DNA of 34,829 nucleotides from MGBC120314 sp964403785 (GTDB lineage Bacteria; Bacillota; Clostridia; Lachnospirales; Lachnospiraceae): the NCBI GenBank assembly GCA_964403785.1, contig CAYOHM010000011.1:1-34829 (forward strand). Reading direction: 5' to 3'. Positions 8,359 through 17,123 of this stretch are shown here, piece by piece. The notes beneath the pieces were generated by a model. The model ran no database searches, was not told the DNA's origin, and saw only the letters and a program-made list of their open reading frames with translations. Numbering within the stretch: position 1 is the first letter of the stretch; every line of letters starts with the position of its first letter. The translations under genes and the position numbers were made by a program.

Positions 8359-9732
8359 CTACCTCTTTTTATATTTCTTCCAGTCAATTTCCTTGTGATT
8401 GTCAAATGCCTCAGTACTGTCCTTTTTAAGAAGAACGATGAGGGTCATCATAATAAGCTTGATATCCTTCAGGAAACTGTAATTTTCAATATACATAAGG
8501 TCAAGCATAAGCTTATCCTTCGGTGTTGTACTGTATTTTCCCTCTACCTGGGCGTATCCGGTAAGCCCCGCCTTCACACGAAGCCTGTATTCAAATTCAG
8601 GCAGCTCCGTTGTGTAATTATATACATTTTCAATCATTTCCGGTCTTGGACCGACTACACTCATATCGCCCATCAGAATGTTGATAAACTGTGGCAGCTC
8701 GTCAATTCTGTACTTGCGCAGAAATCTGCCTACCGGCGTAATTCTATCGTCATCAGCCGTAACCGAACGATGCTCGTCATTTACCCTCATTGTCCTGAAC
8801 TTAAGCACTGAAAAAACCTTGCCGTTTTTGGTGACACGATTCTGTCTGTAAAATACCGGTCCCTTGTCGCATGCCTTAATCGCAACCGCGCATATAAGCC
8901 ATATAGGACTTGATATTACAATCGCAGCCAGCGAAATCATAATATCCATAATTCTTTTAATGATTTTCTGTTCAATAGTGAGCTCTTTTACCGGTGCAGC
9001 TACCAGTGACACATCATCCAGTACAAGATGCTTTGAATTAATTTGGACGATATCAGCAATTTCAGGAGTATAGTATATATTTTTGAAGTTCTTATAGCAA
9101 TATTCAACTATCGCTTCACGCTCTGCCACCGGCACCTCGTGAAGAAATACGGTATCCACCCTGTCAATATGCCTGAAAACCCTTGCATCATTATACTCAT
9201 CAACAAATACTATTTCATACTGCTTCTTAAACTTCTCGATTGCCCTGAAAAGCCCGCCGGCATTTTCCCTGCTGCAGGTTATAAGGCAGCACTTTTCCGG
9301 GTCATATATCTTAAAGTAAATGAAATTACCCAGATATGCAAATATAATAATAACCACAAGCTGAAGTGCCATTACAAGGATGAGCAGATCCGGGTCCTCA
9401 AGTGTAAACGTGACGTTATAGTTAGGATTGGTAAGCATGATACACAGCACAAGCCACGTAATGATGTCCGTGATTATCGTGGCAAGTCCCACTGAATATA
9501 TAATCGGCTTACTCTTTTTCTTTCCGATGTCAAAACCGCCGTACACCATCAACAGTAAAATACCCACGGAAACAAAGGTGATTGAGGTTACGCCCAGTGT
9601 TCTGGAAAGATTTCCCAAAGGCCAGTGTTTACTTGAAAATAACCGGAAAAATATTAAATACAGTACAGAATACAACAGCATTTTCATTATGAATACTATT
9701 AAGCTTCCGATACTGGCTAAAAATCGTTTCAT
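8359..9732 (-). CDS. Polyprenyl-phosphate sugar-1-phosphate transferase (initiating glycosyltransferase)
   Basis: This membrane enzyme moves a sugar-1-phosphate from a UDP-sugar to undecaprenyl phosphate, the first step of the lipid-linked glycan. At 457 residues it has the WbaP/CpsE layout: about four N-terminal helices, a central CoA-binding-like domain (about 140-245), one membrane hairpin (about 264-286), and the catalytic domain. Conserved motifs include GPVFYRQNRV, FSVLKFRTM, GRFLRKYRIDELPQF and MSVVGPRPE, with the Asp-Glu and the PRP triad expected for the family. AGGAG lies five bases before the ATG. It follows the family-2 transferase gene by 19 bases. Whether it uses glucose, galactose or an amino sugar cannot be read from the sequence. 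Confidence 0.93.
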   Translation of the reverse strand: MKRFLASIGSLIVFIMKMLLYSVLYLIFFRLFSSKHWPLGNLSRTLGVTSITFVSVGILLLMVYGGFDIGKKKSKPIIYSVGLATIITDIITWLVLCIMLTNPNYNVTFTLEDPDLLILVMALQLVVIIIFAYLGNFIYFKIYDPEKCCLITCSRENAGGLFRAIEKFKKQYEIVFVDEYNDARVFRHIDRVDTVFLHEVPVAEREAIVEYCYKNFKNIYYTPEIADIVQINSKHLVLDDVSLVAAPVKELTIEQKIIKRIMDIMISLAAIVISSPIWLICAVAIKACDKGPVFYRQNRVTKNGKVFSVLKFRTMRVNDEHRSVTADDDRITPVGRFLRKYRIDELPQFINILMGDMSVVGPRPEMIENVYNYTTELPEFEYRLRVKAGLTGYAQVEGKYSTTPKDKLMLDLMYIENYSFLKDIKLIMMTLIVLLKKDSTEAFDNHKEIDWKKYKKR

Positions 9733-9751
9733 ATCAACTCCTGAAAATAAA

Positions 9752-10453
9752 TTATTTAACCTTCATGAGAGCAGCTAATATCTGCGTTCTCCATTTAAGC
9801 ATATTTCCTGCATCTGAATGTGTAATGTCCGTTGCATTATCACCATGACGTCTGTATTTGGTAAGACGCTTCGGAAGGAAAACAACCTTGCCCTTTTTCT
9901 CTGCAACAAGTCCTATCCATTGGTCATGCATAGGCACGGATGACGGAATCGGCAGTATGTAAGGAACAAGCTCCTTACGAAAAGCCATGGCACAGCCCAT
10001 ATATGAATTTTTGATTACGTTGTTTAAAAGTCCCGGCTTGCACTCCTTGTATGAGAAAAATGACTCTATCTGTGTCTTTGTAAGGTCAGCGTTCATAACT
10101 GTCACATCATGCAGCACAAGCAATGCATCCGCATCACCAAAGCACTCCAGAACCCTTATTACCTTATCCTCCTTCCAGACATCATCCTGGTCTGAAAGAA
10201 AAATAATATCGCCCGTGCACATCTTTATCGCCTGCTCAAAATTTTTCTTGATTCCCTGTCCGAGTCCCATCCCGACCTTGATTCTCGGCTCCTCCTCACT
10301 CATCTTGATAAGCATTCTGTAACTGTCATCCGTAGACGGGTCCACCGAAATGCACACCTCATCATCTCTGTCAATCTGGCACAAAATAGAATCCAGCTGT
10401 TCACGAACGTATTTTTCCCCATTATACACTGCCATAGCCACCGAAATTTTCAT
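9752..10453 (-). CDS. Glycosyltransferase family 2 (GT-A)
   Basis: This inverting GT-A transferase has 233 residues. It opens MKISVAMAVYNGEKYVREQL, which is the nucleotide-binding strand, and has the metal-binding FLSDQDDVW motif with the DXD-type aspartates. Later PMHDQWIG and KLTKYRRHG resemble rhamnosyl- or alpha-L-transferases of O-antigen clusters. I chose the ATG at 10453 because AGGAAGG lies eight bases upstream; the in-frame GTG at 10462 is only one or two bases from that site. It has no strong membrane helix, so it is probably cytosolic or peripheral. Donor and acceptor are unknown. Confidence 0.9.
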   Translation of the reverse strand: MKISVAMAVYNGEKYVREQLDSILCQIDRDDEVCISVDPSTDDSYRMLIKMSEEEPRIKVGMGLGQGIKKNFEQAIKMCTGDIIFLSDQDDVWKEDKVIRVLECFGDADALLVLHDVTVMNADLTKTQIESFFSYKECKPGLLNNVIKNSYMGCAMAFRKELVPYILPIPSSVPMHDQWIGLVAEKKGKVVFLPKRLTKYRRHGDNATDITHSDAGNMLKWRTQILAALMKVK

Positions 10454-10472
10454 TTTACTCACCTTCCTGAAT

Positions 10473-11279
10473 TTATTTAAGTAACATTCTTATGTCTTTG
10501 TATTTAAGAGTAAGCTTTATATGCTTCTTTAACACCACATAATAATAACCGGGCCGGTTATCTGCATAAAAAATCCTTAAATCCTTTTTCTGGAGTGAAA
10601 ATCTCACTCGCGCGCGCTCCTTATCATCCTCCACTGCTGAAAAGCTCTGCGTAACGGAAATATTTGCCGCTTTGGGATAAATATTCCTCTTCCTCATATC
10701 CATTATAAACTTATGGTCAATATAATCAAGAAACATTTCTTCATTATATCTATAAGTTCTTAGTATGCCTGCCCGAATTGCCATGCAGCTGTTTATTCCC
10801 GAAAGCTGCCTCTCATCACAGGCAAAAATCTGATTTTTATTCTTAAACCTTGCCGCTATGGAACCTTTCATTCTGACCGGTGACATTATCCCAAGTCCGT
10901 CGCTTACCACCGGCAGTATTATCTGTCCGTCACTCTTTTTGATAACCTCAAAATACTCTTCAGGCACTTCTGTGTCATCATCAAACAGACATATCAGGTC
11001 ATCGTCCGACAAGGACATATTGGAAAATATATGATTAAGCGCACTGTTATAGGCTTTTGCAAGCCCCGCATTGCCATTCATACGGATATAATCATACCCT
11101 CCGTTCTTCGCTGCTGCACTGTTGCCAAAATCTCCCTCACTGTTATCGCACACTGTCATACGGATATCTTTTCCGGTCAGGCTTTTATACGTGACCGTGT
11201 CCTTAATATTTTTATTGTATACAATCATAATTCCGAATAGCCTGATATCTTTCATCTGTGTCAGAATTTTACTCCCCAT
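10473..11279 (-). CDS. Glycosyltransferase family 2, rhamnosyltransferase-like
   Basis: A protein of 268 residues with a GT-A fold. The N-terminal strand is GIMIVYNKN, followed by VCDNSEGDFG and the NAGLAKAYNSAL segment characteristic of RfbF/WbbL-like rhamnosyltransferases. The DXD-type metal site is LICLFDDDTEVP. The later FLDYIDHKFIMDMRKRN motif fits the same subfamily. Its start overlaps the preceding transferase by 19 bases. No good ribosome site precedes the ATG at 11279; GGGGAG lies just inside it, so a start a few codons later (including the ATG at residue 9) is possible and translation may be coupled. Rhamnose as substrate is suggested by family resemblance only; no dTDP-rhamnose genes are in the window. 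Confidence 0.86.
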   Translation of the reverse strand: MGSKILTQMKDIRLFGIMIVYNKNIKDTVTYKSLTGKDIRMTVCDNSEGDFGNSAAAKNGGYDYIRMNGNAGLAKAYNSALNHIFSNMSLSDDDLICLFDDDTEVPEEYFEVIKKSDGQIILPVVSDGLGIMSPVRMKGSIAARFKNKNQIFACDERQLSGINSCMAIRAGILRTYRYNEEMFLDYIDHKFIMDMRKRNIYPKAANISVTQSFSAVEDDKERARVRFSLQKKDLRIFYADNRPGYYYVVLKKHIKLTLKYKDIRMLLK

Positions 11280-12019
11280 TTTGCAAAATACTTCATAAGT
11301 GAATTCATAAACCTTAATATGCCTCCGAGACTTTTTGTATTATCCCTCTTCCACTTATGTACTGCATATACCTGCGGATAAAAGATTATCTTTCCGCTTT
11401 GCCTTACACGGTTTGAAAGGTCCGCATCCTCACAATACATAAAATATCTCGGATCAAAGCCCTTTAAGCTTTGGAATTGTACGGTGCGGATAACAAAAAA
11501 ACAGCCCGTGCAAAACTCTGTTTCAACAGGCTTTGATATGTTTTCCTGCTCCCTTGTATATATTTTCCTTAAATATCTAAACGGCTTTAGCTTACTGAGA
11601 ATAGCGAACCTTATTGTCGGTCCGTACTTCGGAAGATACTGCTCACTTCCGTCCTCATTTCTGATTTGCGGAGTTATCATTGCTGCCTGCGGATGTTCCT
11701 CCAGATAACAGCATAGCTCATAAATAACCTCTCCCTCAAGCGTAATGTCGGGATTAATAACTGCATGGTAGGTGGAATCAAGCCTGTCGAGCACCGCATT
11801 ATGTCCGCGTCCGAAGCCGGCATTGGAGGTGTTTTCTATAATCTCCACCTGCGGGAAGTTAGCCCTTACCAGCTCAACGGTATTGTCAGTAGACGCATTA
11901 TCCACAACGTATAACGTAAAATCAACCTTTTGCGTATTTTTTAGAACTGTTTCAATACATTCACAGATAATGTCACTGTTATTATATGTGACAATGCATC
12001 CGGACACCTTTGTTTTCAA
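11261..12019 (-). CDS. Glycosyltransferase family 2, WbbL-like
   Basis: A protein of 252 residues in the GT2 rhamnosyltransferase-type group. Key segments are GCIVTYNNSDII, LYVVDNASTDNT, ENTSNAGFGRGHNAV and the metal-binding HAVINPDITLEG. Residues around FCTGCFFVIRT and DPRYFMYCEDADLSNR are the conserved acceptor-side motifs of the family. The start is TTG at 12019 with GAGGAG seven bases upstream, and the gene begins four bases after the lipoprotein stop, so co-translation is likely. It overlaps the next transferase by 19 bases. The sugar is unknown. Confidence 0.9.
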   Translation of the reverse strand: MKTKVSGCIVTYNNSDIICECIETVLKNTQKVDFTLYVVDNASTDNTVELVRANFPQVEIIENTSNAGFGRGHNAVLDRLDSTYHAVINPDITLEGEVIYELCCYLEEHPQAAMITPQIRNEDGSEQYLPKYGPTIRFAILSKLKPFRYLRKIYTREQENISKPVETEFCTGCFFVIRTVQFQSLKGFDPRYFMYCEDADLSNRVRQSGKIIFYPQVYAVHKWKRDNTKSLGGILRFMNSLMKYFAKWGVKF

Positions 12020-12023
12020 AGTA

Positions 12024-13448
12024 TTACTCCTCGCTCATTTCCGGAAAACTCAATGTCTGTTCTCCGTCCGTACTGTCAATATCAACAATATAGCTCTTGG
12101 TTATATAACCCTGCCGTTCAAAGGTTATTACATATTCACCAATATTTTTATTAATTGTAAGCGGCACCGTACCAACGTATACATTATCTACATAAACGCC
12201 TGCTCCGGACGGTTCTGTAATATTTACCGTAACTGCCCCCGCTGTTGTATTTGAATTGCCGGTACCTGCTGTTGTTGTCGTAGCTGTTGCTGCGGTTGTT
12301 GCGGTTGTAGCTGCAGCAGTTGTTGTAGTTGCGGCTGTTGCAGTTGTTGACGCAGCTTGTGATACATTCTCTGCTCCGCTGTCCACCTGCTGATTTGCAG
12401 CCTCCGTCAATTCATTCAAATCAAATTTCTTAATCATATATGTTGAATCCACGGTGATTCTTGTAGTGTATGTCGGATAATCGTCCGATACCAGATTAAT
12501 AAGGTACTCTCCGTAATTAAGCACAACCGGCTCATCATATTCCGTCTTATTTCCTTCAATAAACAGGTCGGTTCCCTTCGGCAGAATCTGAAATTCAACT
12601 GTTCCTGTCTTGCTTGCAGGAGGATTATAATCAGAAAAATCCGCCGTAACAGTTGCACCCTGACTGATATAGATAGTCTTTGAGGCCTGTGTTTTATCAT
12701 TGCTCATAATTATCTCGTATTCACCCTCGGGAACAGGAATAAGCATATCCTCCGAAACCGTATACAGAAAACTGTTTCCGATTTCAACCATTCCGCCTAT
12801 AAACTGCTCAATTCCGGAAAATGTGAGATATCCGTGTCCCTTATCCACCGTAACTGAGTATATTTTATTGCTTATTCCCCGCACGGTAACAATATCCCTG
12901 TTTAAAATTTCCGCCGGAGTTATCAGCTTATTTCCCGAAATTACGGTAATATTATCTGTATACATATAGCTTGCACTGCCAAATGTAATGGTCTGTTTGG
13001 AGGATGTCGCCTTAAAGCCCATAATGTTGTTGCTTTCAAACGCATCTTTATTGACACAAACCGTTTTTGCCTTATTTTGCTCCTCGTCATAGGACACATC
13101 AAGAATTTCTCCGATTTCAAGCTGTGCCATTGAAATTACCTGATCGTATCTGTCCTTTACATCCGTTCCGCCGGTATAAGACAATACATAGTCATCACCG
13201 CTGTAAATATCCCTGACGGTAATGGTCTGTCTGGTTGTATTTCTTTTTATGAGTACTGCCGTACACGTGCTGCTGCCCGGCTCCGACGATATTCCCTGCG
13301 TATCGCTGTCAGATGCCTTGGTGGTTGGCATCGGTGTAATCTGGCTGCCGTTTATAAGCTGTGAAGACTTATCCGTGCCGTCAAAAGAGCAGCCGCCTGC
13401 AAATACCGCAATAATAACTATCAGCAAAATACTGCATAATCTTTTCAT
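12024..13448 (-). CDS. PEGA-domain surface lipoprotein
   Basis: The protein begins MKRLCSILLIVIIAVFAGGC, a lipoprotein signal peptide with Cys20 as the lipidated residue, so it should sit on the outer face of the membrane. The next 250 residues are beta-rich and unassigned. At least two PEGA-like repeats follow: about 278-335 (TVEFQILPKGTDLFIEG) and about 405-462 (VTVNITEPSGAGVYVDNVYVG, ending with the GEYVITFERQGY hallmark); the stretch around 235-272 may be a third. A Thr/Ala linker of about 40 residues separates the last two. PEGA repeats are usually found on envelope proteins and are thought to bind or contact cell-wall glycans. Its place between hldD and glycosyltransferases, with gaps of 9 and 4 bases, suggests a role with the glycan product. 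Activity is unknown. Confidence 0.85.
   Translation of the reverse strand: MKRLCSILLIVIIAVFAGGCSFDGTDKSSQLINGSQITPMPTTKASDSDTQGISSEPGSSTCTAVLIKRNTTRQTITVRDIYSGDDYVLSYTGGTDVKDRYDQVISMAQLEIGEILDVSYDEEQNKAKTVCVNKDAFESNNIMGFKATSSKQTITFGSASYMYTDNITVISGNKLITPAEILNRDIVTVRGISNKIYSVTVDKGHGYLTFSGIEQFIGGMVEIGNSFLYTVSEDMLIPVPEGEYEIIMSNDKTQASKTIYISQGATVTADFSDYNPPASKTGTVEFQILPKGTDLFIEGNKTEYDEPVVLNYGEYLINLVSDDYPTYTTRITVDSTYMIKKFDLNELTEAANQQVDSGAENVSQAASTTATAATTTTAAATTATTAATATTTTAGTGNSNTTAGAVTVNITEPSGAGVYVDNVYVGTVPLTINKNIGEYVITFERQGYITKSYIVDIDSTDGEQTLSFPEMSEE
12240..12360 (-). repeat. Low-complexity Thr/Ala-coding tract
   Basis: About 120 bases of near-repeats built from GTTGTT, GCTGTT and GCGGTT units on the plus strand code on the minus strand for a linker of almost only Thr and Ala. 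It lies inside the PEGA lipoprotein gene. Such tracts make an extended, probably O-glycosylatable spacer, and the short DNA units are prone to length change by slippage. The linker role is inferred. Confidence 0.75.
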
Positions 13449-13457
13449 ATCTCTCTC

Positions 13458-14423
13458 CTACCAGACCTTGAAATTCTGCGCAAGATAGTTCTGAACATAA
13501 TCTGCCGCACCCTCTCTTATGTCTGCAAAATCATCGGTATAACCGACACTTCTGAGTTTCGTGATATCAGCCTGTGTATAATATTGATACTTTTCCCTTA
13601 AATCCATCGGCATATCTATATATTTAATATTCGGTGTCCTTCCCAGTGCTTCAAACACCGACTCACCGAGGGTTCTGAAGGTCGCCGCACTGCCTGTTCC
13701 GAGATTAAACAATCCGCTGACCTCAGGATGCTCAAGGAAAAACGCAATAGCCTTGCAGATATCCTTTACATATACAAAATCACGCAGCTGCCCTCCATCT
13801 TCATATCCTGCCCTGTGCGATTTAAAAAGCTTGATGCAGTTGTCCTCCATCACCTGCTTAAATCCGTGATAAATCATACTTGCCATTCTGCCCTTGGCAT
13901 ATTCATTTGGTCCATATACATTAAAGAACTTCATTCCGACAACCTGCTTCGGGCGTTCAGACTGCTTTTGTGCCCAGATGTCGAAAATCTGCTTGGAATA
14001 GCCATACCTGTTAAGCGGCATAAGCGCATTTATATCCATTTTATCATCAAAGCCCAGCTCACCGCCGCCGTACGTTGCAGCAGAGCTCGCATACAGAAAG
14101 CTTATCTGCCTGTCAGTGCAGTATTTCCAAAGTGCAATGGTATACAGATAATTATTCTTATAAAGATAATCAAAATCCGTTTCCGTTGTTGCTGAACAAG
14201 CACCCATATGAATGACCGCCGAAACGTCCGGAATATTATTAATTTCGGTCAGAAATTCATCCTTGTGATAGTAGCGGATGTATTTCTTATTGCGCAGGTT
14301 CATCCACTTCTCCGAGGTATTAACATTATCAACAATGTAAATGTCCTCCATACCCATTTCATTCAGCTTTGCAACAATACAGCTTCCGATAAATCCGGCG
14401 CCGCCCGTAACAATAATACTCAT
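13458..14423 (-). CDS. hldD: ADP-L-glycero-D-manno-heptose 6-epimerase
   Basis: This cytoplasmic short-chain dehydrogenase/reductase converts ADP-D-glycero-D-manno-heptose to the L-glycero form. It has the NADP-binding motif TGGAGFIGS at 6-14, the family-specific HMGACSATTETDF at 72-84, the Ser pair in YASSAATYGGG, and Y140-x-x-x-K144 in RYGYSK. The segment FFNVYGPNEYAKGRMAS and the heptose-side FKSHRAGYEDGGQLRDFVYV are typical of HldD/RfaD, and 321 residues matches the family. The ATG overlaps the hldE stop by four bases (ATGA) with AAGGAG upstream, so the two are translationally coupled. I am confident of the family; the exact heptose stereochemistry made is inferred. Confidence 0.94.
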   Translation of the reverse strand: MSIIVTGGAGFIGSCIVAKLNEMGMEDIYIVDNVNTSEKWMNLRNKKYIRYYHKDEFLTEINNIPDVSAVIHMGACSATTETDFDYLYKNNYLYTIALWKYCTDRQISFLYASSAATYGGGELGFDDKMDINALMPLNRYGYSKQIFDIWAQKQSERPKQVVGMKFFNVYGPNEYAKGRMASMIYHGFKQVMEDNCIKLFKSHRAGYEDGGQLRDFVYVKDICKAIAFFLEHPEVSGLFNLGTGSAATFRTLGESVFEALGRTPNIKYIDMPMDLREKYQYYTQADITKLRSVGYTDDFADIREGAADYVQNYLAQNFKVW

Positions 14424-15868
14424 TTTGCTGTCTCCTTTTCTTTCATTGCATTTATGATATTAGTTGTGGACTTTCCTTCGACAAAAGGAATCACTTCGAC
14501 GCTGCCTCCGTTAGCCCTCACAAAATCTGCGCCCACGATGCTGTCAACGTCATAATCTCCGCCCTTTACGAGAATATCCGGTCTTACCCTTGTAATAAGG
14601 TCATATGGCGTATCCTCCTCAAAAAGCACCACGTAATCTATAAATTCCATCTCTGCAAGCATTTCCATACGGTCCTGCTGTTTATTAATCGGTCTTGATT
14701 CTCCCTTAAGGCGCCTTACGGATGCATCCGAATTAAGTCCGAGAACAAGTATATCTCCCATGGCTTTAGCTTCCTTGAGATATTTAATATGCCCTATATG
14801 AAGAATGTCAAAGCAGCCGTTTGTGAAAACTATTTTCTTATTTCTGCGGTCTGCCAGCACAGCCTCAATAGTATCCTTGGTCTGAATTTTGTTGACACCG
14901 CAAAAAAGCTCGTCCACAACCTCTCCGATTGAAACAACCGCCGTTCCGAATCTTGTCACCTTGATTGAAGATGCGGCATTTGCCATTCTTAACATATCCT
15001 TGCCGCTAAAGCCAAACGCCAGTGCGGACGCAACATAAGCAAACGCTGTATCACCTGCACCTACAACATCATATACCTTGCGGGAATCACATTTTTCAAA
15101 TATAACATTATCCTGCTCGTCAAGAAACGCCATTCCGTCCGCACCGAGCGTGGCAAGAACGGTATTAACACCGGCAATGCCTTTTAGGTGCTTCATAGCC
15201 GCAACTACCTCTTCCATTGTCACAACCGGCATACCCGTAAGGTCACCAAGTTCTTTTCTGTTGGGCTTCAAAAGCCATGCGCCGCGGTATTTTGAACAGT
15301 TGCGGTCCTTTACGTCCACTATTACTTTTTTGTGGTTTTTATTGGCTGCTTCTATGACTTTTTGGGTAAAATCATATGAAAGCACGCCCTTCATATAGTC
15401 AGAAAGAAGCACTAAATCAAATTCATTTATTCTGTCTTCAATGAGTTCAAGGAGTTTTTCCTGACTTTCTGCAGCTAACGGCTGACAGCTTTCATTGTCA
15501 ACACGAAGAAGCTGCTGATTTGCTGCTACAAAACGCATCTTGAGTGTTGTCGGACGGTCATTGACGCACAGCACCATCCCATCATCGATACCCTGCTCTT
15601 TTAACAGACTTCTTACCTGACTGCCCGCCTCATCAGCTCCTATGCACGCTGCAAGTGCCACCTTCTGGTTAATTCCCACCAAATTGGTTGCAACATTGGC
15701 AGCTCCGCCTAAGATGTTTTTCTCCTCCTTAAAACGAAGTACCGGTACCGGTGCTTCAGGTGAAATTCTGTTGATAGACCCGCTGCAATACCTGTCAAGC
15801 ATAATATCCCCGATAACCAAAAACCTCTTGGGTGCAGCTGATATATTCTGAATTGAATCCTTCGTCAT
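14420..15868 (-). CDS. hldE: Bifunctional D-glycero-beta-D-manno-heptose-7-phosphate kinase / heptose-1-phosphate adenylyltransferase
   Basis: A two-domain enzyme of 482 residues, close to the E. coli length. The N-terminal PfkB-type kinase (about 1-330) has GDIMLDRY near the start, ILGGAANVATNL, and the C-terminal signature DVVGAGDTAFAYV with the catalytic Asp. The C-terminal cytidylyltransferase-fold domain (about 343-482) has FTNGCFDILHIGHIKYL, whose H-x-G-H binds ATP, and later GLNSDASVRRLKG and RPDILVKGGDY. Together they phosphorylate heptose-7-phosphate at C1 and then, after GmhB, load AMP onto heptose-1-phosphate. I chose the ATG at 15868, seven bases after GAGG; the GTG at 15871 is also in frame. 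The gene lies 9 bases after the family-9 transferase. Confidence 0.95.
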   Translation of the reverse strand: MTKDSIQNISAAPKRFLVIGDIMLDRYCSGSINRISPEAPVPVLRFKEEKNILGGAANVATNLVGINQKVALAACIGADEAGSQVRSLLKEQGIDDGMVLCVNDRPTTLKMRFVAANQQLLRVDNESCQPLAAESQEKLLELIEDRINEFDLVLLSDYMKGVLSYDFTQKVIEAANKNHKKVIVDVKDRNCSKYRGAWLLKPNRKELGDLTGMPVVTMEEVVAAMKHLKGIAGVNTVLATLGADGMAFLDEQDNVIFEKCDSRKVYDVVGAGDTAFAYVASALAFGFSGKDMLRMANAASSIKVTRFGTAVVSIGEVVDELFCGVNKIQTKDTIEAVLADRRNKKIVFTNGCFDILHIGHIKYLKEAKAMGDILVLGLNSDASVRRLKGESRPINKQQDRMEMLAEMEFIDYVVLFEEDTPYDLITRVRPDILVKGGDYDVDSIVGADFVRANGGSVEVIPFVEGKSTTNIINAMKEKETAK

Positions 15869-15877
15869 CACGATACC

Positions 15878-17080
15878 TCAACTTTCTTTCATAATGTCGC
15901 TAATTGCCTTAATTACCATTTCCTCCGGTATCCTGTCAACACACAGGTATCTTCCGGTTGCTGCCATACATTTGTTGCACTCAGCCGTCATCCTGCCTAC
16001 GGCACATCTTGCACATGGCATATTTGCATTGCAGATAATCATTTTGGATTTATTTTGATTTTCGTCACAATCATATGGCAAAAATCTTCCGTAATTATAT
16101 TCACCAAGTATACATACCGCCGGAACATCCGTTGCCGCAGCATAATGAATTCCGCTGGTGTCATTGCTTATTACAAACTTAGCATTTCTTATTACTTCTC
16201 CCAGTTCTAAAAGACTGGTCCTTCCCATATAATTACAAAGCATAGTATCAGGAAGTGCGGCCTTTCTCAGCTTGTCAAAGAGCCACTGCTCATCACTGCT
16301 TCCGCATACATAGCCCGTCAGCTTTTCCTCCCTGCAAACATAATCAGCGACCTTGGCAAACTTCTCTATATCCCACATTTTCTTGGGTGTACTGGCACCC
16401 GGGAAAATAACATAATATTCCTGTCTGGGCACAACGCCCTCCCCGCATTCATAAACCGCAAGCTGCGGCATATGGGTTTTGAAATCAGAAATGCCAAGCC
16501 CGCGTATTAACTCTGCATTGCGTTTTACCTCCATAAGCCACTCCTTAGATGTAGGAATCAGCCTGTCATAAACCGCGTCCAGCTTCTTTGTATTGGACTT
16601 AAACGCAATATATCTGCTGAGATTGGTTCTTGTTTCATCCGAGACAAGTCCTATCTTCACCCGGGCAGGAATACAGGCTGCCAGCATATCCATATGGATT
16701 GTTCTTGAGTATGCGGTCTGCACCAGAACATCAAAGGACAGTTTTGACAGCTTTTGTTCTTCACTTCTTCTATAATTATTGTCAGACTCAAATTTTCTGA
16801 TATTGAGTGTGATTATCTCATCAAAATATCCGGTATGCTTTGCTATATCAACGCAGGCACCGCTGCACATAAGCACTATCCGCTTATCCGGAAAGCATTT
16901 GCGCAGCTCCTTGGCACTATCCAGCCATATGATAAAATCACCGATGGCATCCACCTTTATAACCAAAACTTTACCCGTATCGTCGCTGCTTCTTTTATTA
17001 TCAAGTCCGGACGCCTTAAACTGAACGCTCCAGATATTCACCCATCTGAGCACCTTTGCAAGCTTACCTTTTAACCCCAT
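15878..17080 (-). CDS. Glycosyltransferase family 9, heptosyltransferase-like
   Basis: This GT-B transferase of 400 residues belongs to the family of LPS heptosyltransferases. The N-terminal domain begins with KVLVIKVDAIGDFIIWLDS and the Asp of D-A-I-G-D, the usual acceptor-side motif. The donor domain has YYVIFPGASTPKKMWDIEKFA, then FVISNDTSGIHYAAATDVPAVCILG, the conserved D-T-G/S-x-x-H motif. Near the end is a Cys-rich segment (about 345-380, C-x-x-C spacing), which I also recall in Firmicute GT9 proteins and which may bind metal. It lies between gmhB and hldE, so the most likely donor is ADP-heptose. AGGAAG precedes the ATG by seven bases. The acceptor cannot be lipid A-core if the cell is truly Gram-positive. 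Confidence 0.9.
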   Translation of the reverse strand: MGLKGKLAKVLRWVNIWSVQFKASGLDNKRSSDDTGKVLVIKVDAIGDFIIWLDSAKELRKCFPDKRIVLMCSGACVDIAKHTGYFDEIITLNIRKFESDNNYRRSEEQKLSKLSFDVLVQTAYSRTIHMDMLAACIPARVKIGLVSDETRTNLSRYIAFKSNTKKLDAVYDRLIPTSKEWLMEVKRNAELIRGLGISDFKTHMPQLAVYECGEGVVPRQEYYVIFPGASTPKKMWDIEKFAKVADYVCREEKLTGYVCGSSDEQWLFDKLRKAALPDTMLCNYMGRTSLLELGEVIRNAKFVISNDTSGIHYAAATDVPAVCILGEYNYGRFLPYDCDENQNKSKMIICNANMPCARCAVGRMTAECNKCMAATGRYLCVDRIPEEMVIKAISDIMKES

Positions 17081-17123
17081 TGCTACACTTCCTATATATT
17101 ACTTTCCTGCCGGTTACGGCACA

